Assembly: GCA_001897155.1 (NCBI GenBank)
Contig: MKSF01000023.1
Location: 17,728 to 81,727 of the forward strand
Source of the DNA: Bacteroidetes bacterium 47-18
GTDB lineage: Bacteria > Bacteroidota > Bacteroidia > Chitinophagales > Chitinophagaceae
DNA length: 64,000 bases
Direction of reading: 5' to 3'
The notes beneath the pieces were generated by a model that saw nothing but the letters and a program-made list of their open reading frames with translations, ran no database searches and was not told the DNA's origin. The translations under genes and the position numbers were made by a program. Shown here piece after piece: positions 1 through 9,094 of this stretch. Each line of letters begins with the position of its first letter. Position 1 is the first letter of the stretch.

Positions 1-305
1 ATAAAGGTTTAGGGTGTGGTCATTTCGAACGGATGTGAGGCATCTCTTATACTTGTAGCCTGTCTTGCGTATGCGCACTTTTGGTTTTGTTGATCATATA
101 GACACAGTCAGCTTATTTTATTTCGTAAAGACGGTGGAGTGGAGCTCCCTGATAAAGCCTTATAGGGTTGTTGGGGAAGAACACCAACAACGGAGTGAAA
201 AGGTTTAGGGCGTGGTCATTTCGAACGGAGGTGAGGCATCTCTTATACGGCTTAGTAGCATCCTGGGCATATAATGGCTTTGTTTCCTATATATAGATAG
301 TCAGT
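1..305 (+). repeat. Dispersed repeat, long form, left part cut by window edge
   Basis: This matches the right-hand three quarters of the long element at 14786-15196. It contains the core 'cgaacggatgtgaggcatct' twice (near 29 and 220), a hairpin around 171-195 (GTTGTTGG..CCAACAAC), and ends with the terminal sequence 'cctatatatagatagtcagt' at 286-305. The left terminus lies before the window. No coding capacity is seen. The element sits directly upstream of the sqr promoter. Confidence 0.8.
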
Positions 306-334
306 TTACATTTTTTTATACCTGTCCTCGCTGC

Positions 335-378
335 GTAACATTTGTTACAGTCCGGGCAGTCTCCGAAAAATATCTTTA
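335..378 (+). promoter_or_regulatory. sqr promoter with Crp/Fnr-type palindrome
   Basis: GTAACatttGTTAC at 335-348 is a perfect 5-bp inverted repeat with a 4-nt spacer. The -7-like box TATCTTTA begins at 371, 29.5 bp from the palindrome centre. Five further promoters in the window share this arrangement. The geometry corresponds to class II activation at about -41.5 by a Crp/Fnr dimer; the regulator encoded at 4062 is the inferred partner. Confidence 0.75.
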
Positions 379-404
379 CATCTAATCACTAATAGCCTAA
401 AGAT

Positions 405-1616
405 ATGCAAACTCATCATCAAATAGTAATTATCGGCGCCGGTACAGCAGGCATCATGGTAGCGGCACAGCTTATGAGAAAAAACAGCAATCTGGATATT
501 GCCATCATTGACCCTTCTGAAAAGCATTACTATCAACCCGCCTGGACCTTGGTAGGCGCGGGAACGTATGATCTTCAAAAAACCATTCGTTCCACAGAAA
601 GCCTTATTCCCGCTGGGGTCAAATGGATAAAAGACCCGGTAACGGGCTTACAGCCTGATGACAATACGGTCTCCACACAGCATTCCGGGACAATATCCTA
701 TGATTATCTTGTCGTTGCTCCCGGGCTGGTGAATGACCTCTCGCTGATAGAAGGTTTGCAGGAAGCTGTCGACCAAGGTGTGGTATGCAGCAATTATATA
801 GACCCTGAATATACCTGGAAATGCCTGCAGGAATTTAAGGGAGGCACCGCTTTGTTTACCCAGCCGGCCACCCCTATCAAGTGCGGCGGCGCTCCGCAGA
901 AGATCATGTACCTCGCTGCCGATTATCTGCGCAAACAGGGATTGGATAGCAGATCAAAAATAATCTTTGCCACGCCCGGAGCGGTTATTTTCGGGGTGAA
1001 ACCAATTGCAGCGACGCTGACGCAGGTTTTAAACAGGTACCATATAGATTTCAAACCTGCACATACGCCTGTTAAGATCGATGCGGCTAACAGGATCGCA
1101 TATTTCAGGAACAATATACAGGGAGTAGAAGGCACCGAAGCCATCCGCTTCGATCTTTTACACCTGGCGCCTCCTCAAACCGCTCCGAAGTTCGTGAAAG
1201 AGTCCATCCTGGTAAATGAGGCGGGATGGTTAGATGTGGACATCAACAGCTTACAGCACAAAAGATACGGCAATATTTTTGGTATCGGGGATGTGGCCGC
1301 CTTACCTACTGCCAAAACAGGCGCCGCCATCCGCAAGCAGGCTCCCGTGGTTGTAGACAATTTACTGAAGCTGATAAAAGGACTGGCCGCTGACAATAAA
1401 AGCTATGAAGGATATTCGTCCTGTCCCCTGGTTACCGGGTATGGTAAAATGGTACTGGCAGAATTTAATTACAAAAACGAATTCACACCGGACCCTAAAA
1501 TGAAAATGATGCTGATTGCAGACAGCTCTAAAGAGCATTGGCGGTTATGGATCTTAAAAAAATATATTCTTCCTTATTTGTATTGGAACAAAATGATGAA
1601 AGGCGAGGATGTTTAA
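405..1616 (+). CDS. sqr: Type II sulfide:quinone oxidoreductase
   Basis: This is an FAD-dependent enzyme that oxidises sulfide to persulfide or polysulfide and passes electrons to the membrane quinone pool. The 403-aa protein opens with a dinucleotide-binding motif (GAGTAG, residues 11-16). It carries the two cysteine motifs of the mitochondrial-type SQOR group: PIKCGGAPQK with Cys160, and SSCPLVTGYG with Cys340. These correspond to the redox pair that holds the trisulfide in human SQOR. A second FAD-contact motif (FGIGDVAALP) lies near 292-301. The basic, aromatic C-terminus (WRLWILKKYILPYLYW) is likely a membrane-attachment segment. It has its own Crp-type promoter and heads the sulfur module. 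Confidence 0.92.
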   Translation: MQTHHQIVIIGAGTAGIMVAAQLMRKNSNLDIAIIDPSEKHYYQPAWTLVGAGTYDLQKTIRSTESLIPAGVKWIKDPVTGLQPDDNTVSTQHSGTISYDYLVVAPGLVNDLSLIEGLQEAVDQGVVCSNYIDPEYTWKCLQEFKGGTALFTQPATPIKCGGAPQKIMYLAADYLRKQGLDSRSKIIFATPGAVIFGVKPIAATLTQVLNRYHIDFKPAHTPVKIDAANRIAYFRNNIQGVEGTEAIRFDLLHLAPPQTAPKFVKESILVNEAGWLDVDINSLQHKRYGNIFGIGDVAALPTAKTGAAIRKQAPVVVDNLLKLIKGLAADNKSYEGYSSCPLVTGYGKMVLAEFNYKNEFTPDPKMKMMLIADSSKEHWRLWILKKYILPYLYWNKMMKGEDV

Positions 1617-1624
1617 TGCTGCAA

Positions 1625-1669
1625 TGTAACTCTTGTAACAATTAAAGCGAAACGGATTGCAGAAGTTTG
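1625..1669 (+). promoter_or_regulatory. Promoter of the yeeE-porin-crp operon
   Basis: TGTAACtcttGTAACA (1625-1640) is a one-mismatch version of the sulfur-module palindrome. The -7-like box GAAGTTTG begins at 1662, again 29.5 bp from the palindrome centre. It drives the gene run starting at 1708, which includes the regulator itself, so autoregulation is likely. Confidence 0.65.
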
Positions 1670-1707
1670 CACTCAATTTTAATTTTTAAAACAACAACAA
1701 TCAACGA

Positions 1708-2265
1708 ATGGAATGGATCTTAGACCCCTGGCCGTGGTATGTATCGGGCCCGCTGATCGCGCTCACTATGTTTATCCTGCTGTATGTAGGCAAAAACTTC
1801 GGAATGTCTTCCAACCTCAGGACCTTATGTACTATCTGCGGAGCAGACAAGACCTGCGATTTTTTCTGCTTTGACTGGAAAGCCCAGCGGTGGAATCTTC
1901 TGGTAATGGCGGGAGCCATCATCGGCGGATTTATAGCGGCAAATTATTTATCGGCAGATCAGGTACCGGACCTGAACCCTCACACCGTAAGCCAGCTACA
2001 AAGCTTAGGCTTTGAAAGTGCCGGCAAAAGCTATGTACCCACAGAATTATTTGGCAGTGAAGCCTTTTCCGATCCTGCCACCATTGGCTTGTTATTAGCC
2101 GGGGGGCTGCTGGTAGGCTTCGGCGCCCGCTATGCAGGCGGATGTACTTCCGGCCACGCTATCTCAGGCCTGAGCAATTTACAGTTACCTTCCCTTATAG
2201 CCACCATAGGCTTTTTTACCGGGGGACTTATCATGGTACATTTAATTTTCCCTTTGATCTTCTAA
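1708..2265 (+). CDS. YeeE/YedE-family sulfur-compound transporter, large part
   Basis: This 185-aa membrane protein has about four hydrophobic segments and the family signature GGCTSGH at 144-150 (Cys146). In characterised YeeE this cysteine region lies on the thiosulfate path. A cluster of cysteines (Cys41, 44, 50, 54) follows the first membrane segment and is unusual for a plain transporter; it could bind a metal or handle persulfide. The family imports thiosulfate or related sulfur. The protein is about half the length of full YeeE; the matching small half is encoded at 3629, so the two probably work together. Confidence 0.85.
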   Translation: MEWILDPWPWYVSGPLIALTMFILLYVGKNFGMSSNLRTLCTICGADKTCDFFCFDWKAQRWNLLVMAGAIIGGFIAANYLSADQVPDLNPHTVSQLQSLGFESAGKSYVPTELFGSEAFSDPATIGLLLAGGLLVGFGARYAGGCTSGHAISGLSNLQLPSLIATIGFFTGGLIMVHLIFPLIF

Positions 2266-2272
2266 CGCGATT

Positions 2273-3601
2273 ATGAAACGTTTGATAAGTGTATGGCTAT
2301 TGCTTTCGGTAGCCTTATCTGCAGCAGCGCAGCACAAAACACTATTCGAGTATATAAGAGAAGGCGAGGTCAGCGGTCATATCAGGAACTACTTTATGGC
2401 CACGGACAATCATAAGGGGCAGGACTATTATGCAGATGCCATCGGCGGGCTGCTGAGCTATGAGTCCAAGACCTATAAAGGTTTCCGGTTAGGCGTTTCC
2501 GGCATTTTCAGCTACCGTATGTTTTCCAATGACCTGAATAAAAAAGATGCGCTTACCGGGAAAAGCAATAAATGGGAACGGGAGTTGTTTGACGTCAATC
2601 ACCAGGAGAATTATAACGACCTGGACAGGCTGGAAGAATTGTTCATAAAGTATCACTGGAAGCAGTCCTACATTACCTATGGCAAAATACCGGTGCCCTA
2701 CACGCCCCTTATCAATAAAAGCGACGGCAGGATGAAGCCTTTTGCATTTCAGGGAGGATGGGCCCAGCACAAGCGGGACAGCACCACAATAGAAGGAGGC
2801 TGGCTACACAAGGTCTCTCCCCGTGCAATGACGGAATGGTTTGCTTCCAATGAACTGTTCGGGTTGACCGACAATGGCTTACAGCCCGATGGCAATAAAG
2901 CATCGTACCTGCATCATACACCCTCTTCAGGCATTGGAATTGTTCACGCAGGGCAGGCTTACAGGCACTGGAAAGCTGATGTCTGGAATGTTTACACCGA
3001 CAAGCTCATCAATACGGCGTGGGCGCAACTGGAATATCACAATAAGCATTGGCGATCCGGGGTAATTTACGCTTACCAGACACCACACAGCTACCAGGAA
3101 AAGCTGGAATACAACAACCGGTATGTACAGCCCGGCGAGAACGGACAAGCACTGAGCGCTATGGTCCAATATGAAACAAATGGCTGGAAGCTCAAAACAG
3201 CCTATACACACGCTTTTGCATCAGGCCGCTTTCTGACACCCAGAGAGCTGGGACGGGACCAGTTTTACACCTCTATGCCCAGGAGCAGGCTGGATGGTCT
3301 GGGTAATGCAGACCTGTATGCAGTAGGCATTAATTACCATACCGGACATTTCGGGGTTGATGTTGACGGATTGACTTCAAACGGCATAATGGCGGGTAAT
3401 GCCCGGTATAACAAATACAACCTGGATGACTTTTACCAGGTCAACATCAGAATGCATTACGGGTTTGACAGATTTATGGAAGGATTAAATATTGACCTCC
3501 TATGCGTCTGGAAAGTTAATAAGAATGATCATGGTACGGACCTGGCCTACCAGAAGAGCGATTTTAATCAGGTGAATTTAATAGTAAACTATAATTTTTA
3601 A
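2273..3601 (+). CDS. OprD-like outer-membrane porin
   Basis: The 442-aa protein has a signal peptide (residues 1-20, cleavage after AAAQ). The remainder is rich in alternating aromatic and polar beta-strands and ends in an aromatic residue (NLIVNYNF), as outer-membrane barrels do. The N-terminus (FEYIREGEVSGHIRNYF) resembles OprD-family porins. It starts 7 bp after the yeeE stop, between the two YeeE/YedE pieces, so it probably admits the sulfur anion through the outer membrane. The substrate is inferred from context only. Confidence 0.75.
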   Translation: MKRLISVWLLLSVALSAAAQHKTLFEYIREGEVSGHIRNYFMATDNHKGQDYYADAIGGLLSYESKTYKGFRLGVSGIFSYRMFSNDLNKKDALTGKSNKWERELFDVNHQENYNDLDRLEELFIKYHWKQSYITYGKIPVPYTPLINKSDGRMKPFAFQGGWAQHKRDSTTIEGGWLHKVSPRAMTEWFASNELFGLTDNGLQPDGNKASYLHHTPSSGIGIVHAGQAYRHWKADVWNVYTDKLINTAWAQLEYHNKHWRSGVIYAYQTPHSYQEKLEYNNRYVQPGENGQALSAMVQYETNGWKLKTAYTHAFASGRFLTPRELGRDQFYTSMPRSRLDGLGNADLYAVGINYHTGHFGVDVDGLTSNGIMAGNARYNKYNLDDFYQVNIRMHYGFDRFMEGLNIDLLCVWKVNKNDHGTDLAYQKSDFNQVNLIVNYNF

Positions 3602-3628
3602 AAAACAAATCATAAACAGGAAATAATA

Positions 3629-4045
3629 ATGAAGAAAAACATCATTTATCTGGCAATAGGTATATTTTTCGGTATCGTCATGTATAAGTCAGAAGCGGCA
3701 TCGTGGTTCAGGATATATGAAATGTTCAACTTCCAGTCCGTGCATATGTACGGGGTTATAGGCACAGCCCTGCTAACCGGGATACTGGTTGTTCAGTACA
3801 TAAAGAGAAAACGGCTGAAAGATATCAATGGAAAAGAGATAAAGATCGCCGATAAGGAAAAAAGCATTGCAAGGTACCTGATCGGCGGCATCCTGTTCGG
3901 GCTGGGCTGGGCATTGGCAGGAGCCTGTCCGGGTCCGATGTTCGTATTGGCCGGGGCCGGCTATTTTCCAATACTTATTGTTATCTTAGGAGCGGTTTTA
4001 GGCACCTGGTTCTATGGGCTCCTGAAAGACAGATTACCTCACTAA
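3629..4045 (+). CDS. DUF6691/YeeE-YedE small transporter subunit
   Basis: This 138-aa membrane protein has four predicted hydrophobic segments and the motif GACPGP (98-103, Cys100), the counterpart of the GCTSGH motif in the partner at 1708. Such two-protein YeeE/YedE pairs are common beside persulfide dioxygenase and rhodanese genes. It lies 27 bp after the porin and 16 bp before the regulator, in one transcription unit. Confidence 0.85.
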   Translation: MKKNIIYLAIGIFFGIVMYKSEAASWFRIYEMFNFQSVHMYGVIGTALLTGILVVQYIKRKRLKDINGKEIKIADKEKSIARYLIGGILFGLGWALAGACPGPMFVLAGAGYFPILIVILGAVLGTWFYGLLKDRLPH

Positions 4046-4061
4046 TCACAAATATAGCATT

Positions 4062-4700
4062 ATGGAAGACCTGATACATGAAGCCTACGGTGGCATATTT
4101 GAGCCGGCGCTGCTGGATGAAATTTCCACCGTTGCCAAACTGGTACCTTTTAAGGAAGGTGACGTACTGATTGATATAGGCAAATACATCAAAACCATGC
4201 CCCTGCTCATCAGCGGCGCCATCAAGATCATGCGGGAAGATTTTGATACCGGGGAGCTGCTGCTGTACTTTATTGAAAAAGGAGATACCTGCTCTATGAC
4301 ACTGACCTGCTGTATGGGTGACAAGAAAAGCGAAATACGGGCAGTAGCCGAAAACAATGGCCTCGTGGCCATGATCCCTGTCGGTAAAATGGAAGAATGG
4401 ATGGGCAAATACAAAAGCTGGCGGGCTTATGTGTTTGAAAGCTATAACAACCGCTTCAATGAATTGCTGAATGCGATCGACAATATCGCCTTCATGCATA
4501 TGGACGAAAGGCTGCTGAATTATCTTTCGGAAACCAGCAAGGTCAACAGCAGCACTATTATCAATAAAACACACCAGGAAATAGCCAATGAGCTGAACAG
4601 CTCAAGGGTCGTTATATCGCGTTTGCTGAAAGCACTGGAGAACGAAGGCAAGATAAAGCTGAACCGGAATAATATAGAATTGTTACACCTGACAAGATAA
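4062..4700 (+). CDS. Crp/Fnr-family transcription regulator of the sulfur module
   Basis: The 212-aa protein has an N-terminal cyclic-nucleotide-binding-like domain (about 20-120), a dimerisation helix and a C-terminal winged helix (about 150-205). The recognition helix is SSRVVISRLLKAL (180-192); the ISR pattern resembles Fnr, with Val where Fnr has Glu. The effector domain carries Cys77, Cys83 and Cys84, so redox or persulfide sensing is a reasonable guess; no iron-sulfur cluster motif is evident. It is embedded in the operon starting at 1708, whose promoter carries the common palindrome. It is the only Crp/Fnr gene in the window and the natural candidate to bind all six sites. Confidence 0.88.
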   Translation: MEDLIHEAYGGIFEPALLDEISTVAKLVPFKEGDVLIDIGKYIKTMPLLISGAIKIMREDFDTGELLLYFIEKGDTCSMTLTCCMGDKKSEIRAVAENNGLVAMIPVGKMEEWMGKYKSWRAYVFESYNNRFNELLNAIDNIAFMHMDERLLNYLSETSKVNSSTIINKTHQEIANELNSSRVVISRLLKALENEGKIKLNRNNIELLHLTR

Positions 4701-4704
4701 GCAT

Positions 4705-5946
4705 TTGAAAGCAGATATTCAACCCGGGCTAAAGGAGAACTGGCAGCAGTTTACCCTGCTCGTCCTCGTCAATATGATGGTAGGCGGCATGGTGGGCCTG
4801 GAAAGAACCGTTGTGCCATTGGTGGGAACGGAAGAATTTAAAATCCGGTCGGACATAGTCGTTTTTTCGTTCATCATTGCGTTTGGCGTAGTCAAAGCCT
4901 TTACCAACCTGATCTCAGGCGTATTGGCAGACCGGTACACCCGGAAAAAAGTATTGATCTGGGGATGGCTGGCGGGTTTGCCGGTTCCTTTTTTGCTGGC
5001 TTTCGCCCCTTCCTGGAACTGGATACTGTTTGCAAACGTCTTGCTCGGTGTCAGTCAGGGATTGGCCTGGTCAATGACCGTCAATATGAAGATTGACCTG
5101 GCAGGCAGGAAAAACAGGGGCCTCGCAATGGGACTGAACGAAGCTGCAGGTTACGGGGCAGTAGGATTGACGGCTTTACTGACAGGCTACCTGGCTTCAC
5201 ATTACGGCTTACGGCCACAACCTTTTTATATCGGCATAGCTTATACCGTTGCAGGTTTATTGCTTTCTGTTTTTGTGGTTCGGGATACCCGGAAATTTGC
5301 ACAGATGGAAGCCGTACAAACACCGTCCGCCGAGATCGCTCATAAGCCGGACCTGTGGTGGGTATTCAAAGAAACCTCCTTCAAAAACAAAAACCTGTTT
5401 TCGATTTCACAGGCAGGATTGATTAACAACCTGAATGACGGGATGTCCTGGGGCGTATTCCCCTTGCTCTTTATGTCCATGGGGGTCAGGTTAGAAGGCG
5501 TTGGCTGGATCAAAGCCGTTTATCCCGTGGTTTGGGGCGTAGGGCAAATCGTTACGGGACCTTTAGCGGATAAGGTCGGAAGAAAGCCCCTGATCGTCTG
5601 GGGAATGTTCGTGCAGGTTTCAGGTCATATAGTGATCGGTTTTGAATGGTTTGAGCCCTTAACATCGGGGTTGACAGGCTCGGTGTTGTTAGGGATCGGA
5701 ACAGCAATGGTTTACCCGGCGTTATTAGCAGCAGTAAGCGACACGGCTCATCCAGCCTGGCGGGCATCATCGTTAGGCGTTTACAGGTTCTGGCGGGATA
5801 TGGGCTACGCTGTCGGAGCATTAATGGCCGGAATAGCCGGGAGCTTCCTCGGTCTGGAATGGGCAGTACATATTGCAGGCATTATCACGCTTATCTCGGG
5901 CATCATCGTATGGATAAAAATGAAAGAAACAACAACGCATTCTTAA
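4705..5946 (+). CDS. MFS transporter
   Basis: The 413-aa protein has about 12 membrane segments. The MFS signature region after the second helix is clear (GVLADRYTRKK, about 72-82), with a repeat in the second half (GPLADKVGRKPL). The best full-length start is a TTG at 4705, four bases after the regulator stop; no ATG nearby gives a complete first helix. It closes the operon starting at 1708. Its substrate cannot be read from sequence; context suggests export or import of a sulfur compound or a related anion. Confidence 0.82.
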   Translation: MKADIQPGLKENWQQFTLLVLVNMMVGGMVGLERTVVPLVGTEEFKIRSDIVVFSFIIAFGVVKAFTNLISGVLADRYTRKKVLIWGWLAGLPVPFLLAFAPSWNWILFANVLLGVSQGLAWSMTVNMKIDLAGRKNRGLAMGLNEAAGYGAVGLTALLTGYLASHYGLRPQPFYIGIAYTVAGLLLSVFVVRDTRKFAQMEAVQTPSAEIAHKPDLWWVFKETSFKNKNLFSISQAGLINNLNDGMSWGVFPLLFMSMGVRLEGVGWIKAVYPVVWGVGQIVTGPLADKVGRKPLIVWGMFVQVSGHIVIGFEWFEPLTSGLTGSVLLGIGTAMVYPALLAAVSDTAHPAWRASSLGVYRFWRDMGYAVGALMAGIAGSFLGLEWAVHIAGIITLISGIIVWIKMKETTTHS

Positions 5947-5998
5947 ATTACACCCTTTGACAAGGCAACCATTTACATTTTGATAAAATTTAAAATTA

Positions 5999-6165
5999 AG
6001 TGACTATCTGCTTACAGGCAACAACCTTTTATTACGGATACGTTTCGCTGAGCAGTGTCCCCATAAGGGAACTGAGGGTGTCGGTCATTCCGAACGGATG
6101 TGAGGAATCTCTTATAATAATTTGTAGCTTATAATGGCTTTGTTGCCTATATATAGATAGTCAGT
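5999..6165 (+). repeat. Dispersed repeat with terminal inverted repeats, short form
   Basis: The 167-bp element starts 'agtgactatctgcttacagg' and ends 'cctatatatagatagtcagt'. The first 26 bases and the reverse complement of the last 26 agree at 21 positions. The core 'cgaacggatgtgaggaatct' is at about 6090-6110. No reading frame of note. It fills most of the gap between the MFS gene and the gene at 6186. Confidence 0.85.
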
Positions 6166-6185
6166 AAATTATAAAATTATTTACA

Positions 6186-6488
6186 ATGAAGAATATCCTT
6201 TCAGCCGTAACACTATTGTTATGCCTGACCTTTAGCGTCAACGCGCAGGAAAAACATACTACGGTTAACGAACAGGAAAAGCCCACCTGCCAGATGCACA
6301 AAAAAGGGCGCTCTAAAGGGAATAAAAAAGATAACTCCAAAGATGGGAAAGACGGTCATGCACAGCAAACAAAGAATTGTAAGCCAGGTAATAAAACCGG
6401 CTCCCAGGAACATAAAATGTGTTGTGATGAGCCCCAAGAAGCAGCGAAAAGATGTTGCTCTCCAAACAAACCTGGCAGCCAATCCTGA
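6186..6488 (+). CDS. Small secreted Lys/Cys-rich protein
   Basis: The 100-aa protein has a clear signal peptide (1-21, ending VNAQ). The mature part is highly basic and low-complexity (Lys, Gly, Gln, Asn), with Cys-Cys pairs near its end (KMCCDEP, KRCCSPN). No family is recognised. The cysteine pairs could bind metal or react with thiols in the periplasm. It starts 20 bp after a repeat element and precedes the gene at 6551. Confidence 0.6.
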   Translation: MKNILSAVTLLLCLTFSVNAQEKHTTVNEQEKPTCQMHKKGRSKGNKKDNSKDGKDGHAQQTKNCKPGNKTGSQEHKMCCDEPQEAAKRCCSPNKPGSQS

Positions 6489-6550
6489 TTTCTGAATTTA
6501 TCCGCCGGCTGCAGGGCCCACGGATCTTAATTCATCTAAATCTATTCAGA

Positions 6551-7273
6551 ATGATCAATTACAAATCTATTGCAATAGGCTTATTCAGCACATTGCTTTT
6601 CAATACCGGCTCAACCGCTCAGACCAGCACCGGTGAGGTAAAAGTGAGCGGAGCCATGAAGAATGTCATGCGTAAGGGAGAACTTTCCGGTACAATACAT
6701 TTAGACACGATCCAGAACAAAAAGCACTTATACGGTTTAGGACCCGTGGAATATTTAAAAGGGGAAATCCTGATCCTGGATGGAAGATCCTATGTCTCCG
6801 CAGTAAAGCGGGACGGAAGCATCCAGGTAGCGGAAACATACGATGTAAAAGCTCCGTTTCTTGTGTACAGCAACACTGAAAACTGGAAAGCATATAAATT
6901 ACCGGAACGAATCAAAACGGCCAAGCAACTGGAGGCCTACATTGACGAAATACGCAAAAACCACCAGCGCCCTTTTGCGTTTAAACTGGAAGGCACTTTT
7001 GCACAGGTAAATTTTCATATTCAAAACCTGCCTGACGGCGCTGTAGTCAAAGAGCCTAACGATGCACATAAAGGACAGGGAAAATATGAACGAACAAATG
7101 TTAGCGGGACAATCGTCGGATTTTTCTCAACCGAACATCAGAGCATCTTTACACATCACGACAGCTATATCCATATGCATTTCATCAACTCAGACCGAAC
7201 CGAGATGGGACACATTGACGATCTCATTCTTGACGGTAAGTCAAAAGTAAAAATTTATATGCCGGGAAAATAA
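6551..7273 (+). CDS. Exported acetolactate decarboxylase-like protein
   Basis: The 240-aa protein has a signal peptide (1-24, ending STAQ) and an acetolactate decarboxylase fold. The metal site is visible as HMH (208-210) plus GH (His221), matching the three zinc ligands of BudA, and a glutamate at 71 (KGEIL) matches the active-site region. BudA turns 2-acetolactate into acetoin. Exported homologues occur in Bacteroidota and may have another substrate. ATG at 6551 is preferred over longer upstream readings because it begins the signal peptide. Confidence 0.75.
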   Translation: MINYKSIAIGLFSTLLFNTGSTAQTSTGEVKVSGAMKNVMRKGELSGTIHLDTIQNKKHLYGLGPVEYLKGEILILDGRSYVSAVKRDGSIQVAETYDVKAPFLVYSNTENWKAYKLPERIKTAKQLEAYIDEIRKNHQRPFAFKLEGTFAQVNFHIQNLPDGAVVKEPNDAHKGQGKYERTNVSGTIVGFFSTEHQSIFTHHDSYIHMHFINSDRTEMGHIDDLILDGKSKVKIYMPGK

Positions 7274-7287
7274 GTCGCCCGCGCCTG

Positions 7288-7486
7288 ACAATTACGTCTG
7301 GCAAAAGAAGAGAGTTGATGCTAAGCTCAACGCCAGGAATGCTATACTGCCAATGCTTAGAGCATTGGCTTTTTTTCACTAATTTAGCCAACGGCTCACA
7401 GCATTGGCTACGTTCGCGCCAAACCCTGCCTGTCGGCTTCGGTTTTCCGTCCTTCGCCAAGCTGCCGAACCTTTCTGTGCAATTAT
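7288..7486. other. Cassette-like left boundary upstream of the gene at 7487
   Basis: The sequence ACAATTACGT at 7288-7297 recurs exactly at 9104-9113, just after the next gene, with partly conserved flanks (GCAAAAG). The right end of this stretch reads 'cgccaagctgccgaacc', then the next start codon. A very similar string (cgccaagccccgaacc) occurs at 63813, after the DUF262 gene. Together these look like ends of mobile gene cassettes known from Bacteroidota. No integrase is visible. Confidence 0.45.
7349..7376 (+). terminator. Intrinsic terminator after the acetolactate decarboxylase-like gene
   Basis: A 9-bp perfect stem (GCCAATGCT / AGCATTGGC) with a 3-nt loop is followed directly by a run of T. 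Confidence 0.8.
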
Positions 7487-9094
7487 ATGAGAGCTTTACT
7501 ATTTTTAATCACTATTCTGTTTTGCCTTGAAGCAATGGGACAATCTAACGCTGACAAGCTTAACAAACTTGTCGAACTGAACTATATAAAAAAAGCTGGG
7601 ACAAAGGATCTATTTGAAAAGTTAGAATATGATGCCGGCCACAATTCTTATTCATATATTTTATTTCTAAATGAATATAAAAAAGAATTCAACCATTTTC
7701 CTTCTCCCTGGAACAATGTTTTCTGGGACAATTCTAAAATAACACCACAAGAGCAGACAGAATACAATAATAAGCTGGTTGAATATTTAGAAAAATTATT
7801 TTCCAATGAACTCATTTCAGAAAATCAGTATCGCAACCAAATAGTTCAAATTAATAACAAAAGATATTTTCATAAAATTCAGCTATTGGAAGACTTAGCC
7901 AGCCAGCAGAATTATGAGGAATGGATAAACCCGGAAAAAGTACTGCAATACGCTGAACAGCTTTTAAAGAACGGCCTTATTGCTGACACATCATACCAAA
8001 GCATAAGATCAGAGATTGAGACAGGCAGGTTTAAAGATCATTCGGACTTATATAAGTATCTTAAAAATGCAAAGTATTTTGACCTTGCTCAATATTCCGA
8101 CAACCCTGAAATCTATTTAGAGCAAATTCACAAAGCAGTTGCCAGCATATTACCGGAACTTGAATTTTCCGATTTCAATTATGAAATTGTGACAGACAGT
8201 AATTGGAGCGATGAAGATTATGTTTCAAGAAATGTCATTGTAACTATAAAAGCGAACGGAAAGATCTACAAACAGAAAAGCTTCATAGCTTTAGACAACT
8301 TTATCGAAAAAGGTACATATTTGGGAAAAATTGACGACCAAGAATTTTATAAAATTTTCAATAAAATACTAGCCGACAATCAGTCTCCATTGCGCTTACA
8401 TCGCTTTGGCAGTGGCTGGCCGGCATACGGAGACAATATTCCAAACCGGTATTTTGGAATTATTGCTTTATTGAAAAGCCAAGCTGATATGTTCAGATAC
8501 GCAAACAGCTATATTGCAGTGAGCTATGAAAATTTTAAAAATCGCCTTACAACATCAACAACGGATAAGGCTATACAGGAATTTGAGAATTTAGGACTGT
8601 TTGCTCATTTATCAGAAGAACAAATATCACAGGCTAAGGAAAAAGTCAAAGAGCAAGACAATCAAAACCGGAACGATGTACTTGCTGCATTTCCGGAAGT
8701 CATTTATTATTTCGACACTGAACTAACAAACATTGATAATCCTTATGAAGAGCTTATCCGGGAGTATGGCATCATTACTCATGGGGACTTCCGGCCCGAA
8801 GATATATCCGATGATTTTAACATTGAAAAGGGGGAAATTGCAACGTTAACCTTCAAATTCAACAATAAGAACTATTCAAAACAGTTCAAAATTAAAGGAG
8901 ATTGGATAGATTCGGATTTTTTTAAATTTACAAAATCAATTTCGGCTGAGAATAATTTAAAAGGGCAGTTTTATGAGCTTTACACAGACGGACAGGGCAT
9001 AGGGATCATTTACCTTACGCCTAAACAATATGAATACATCCGGGCAAACAAATTGCTGATCTTTGGAGACGAATGGCAAACCGAAGAAGAATAA
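7487..9094 (+). CDS. Exported protein of unknown function
   Basis: The 535-aa protein has a signal peptide (1-18, ending EAMGQ). The rest is rich in Glu, Lys, Asn and Tyr, with long predicted helices and no recognised catalytic motif. Two similar passages (LVEYLEKLFSNELISENQYRN near 104 and YAEQLLKNGLIADTSYQS near 157) suggest short helical repeats. Codon use is clearly more AT-rich than the flanking sulfur genes. The gene is bounded by 10-bp direct repeats (7288 and 9104), consistent with acquisition as a cassette. No function is proposed. Confidence 0.65.
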   Translation: MRALLFLITILFCLEAMGQSNADKLNKLVELNYIKKAGTKDLFEKLEYDAGHNSYSYILFLNEYKKEFNHFPSPWNNVFWDNSKITPQEQTEYNNKLVEYLEKLFSNELISENQYRNQIVQINNKRYFHKIQLLEDLASQQNYEEWINPEKVLQYAEQLLKNGLIADTSYQSIRSEIETGRFKDHSDLYKYLKNAKYFDLAQYSDNPEIYLEQIHKAVASILPELEFSDFNYEIVTDSNWSDEDYVSRNVIVTIKANGKIYKQKSFIALDNFIEKGTYLGKIDDQEFYKIFNKILADNQSPLRLHRFGSGWPAYGDNIPNRYFGIIALLKSQADMFRYANSYIAVSYENFKNRLTTSTTDKAIQEFENLGLFAHLSEEQISQAKEKVKEQDNQNRNDVLAAFPEVIYYFDTELTNIDNPYEELIREYGIITHGDFRPEDISDDFNIEKGEIATLTFKFNNKNYSKQFKIKGDWIDSDFFKFTKSISAENNLKGQFYELYTDGQGIGIIYLTPKQYEYIRANKLLIFGDEWQTEEE

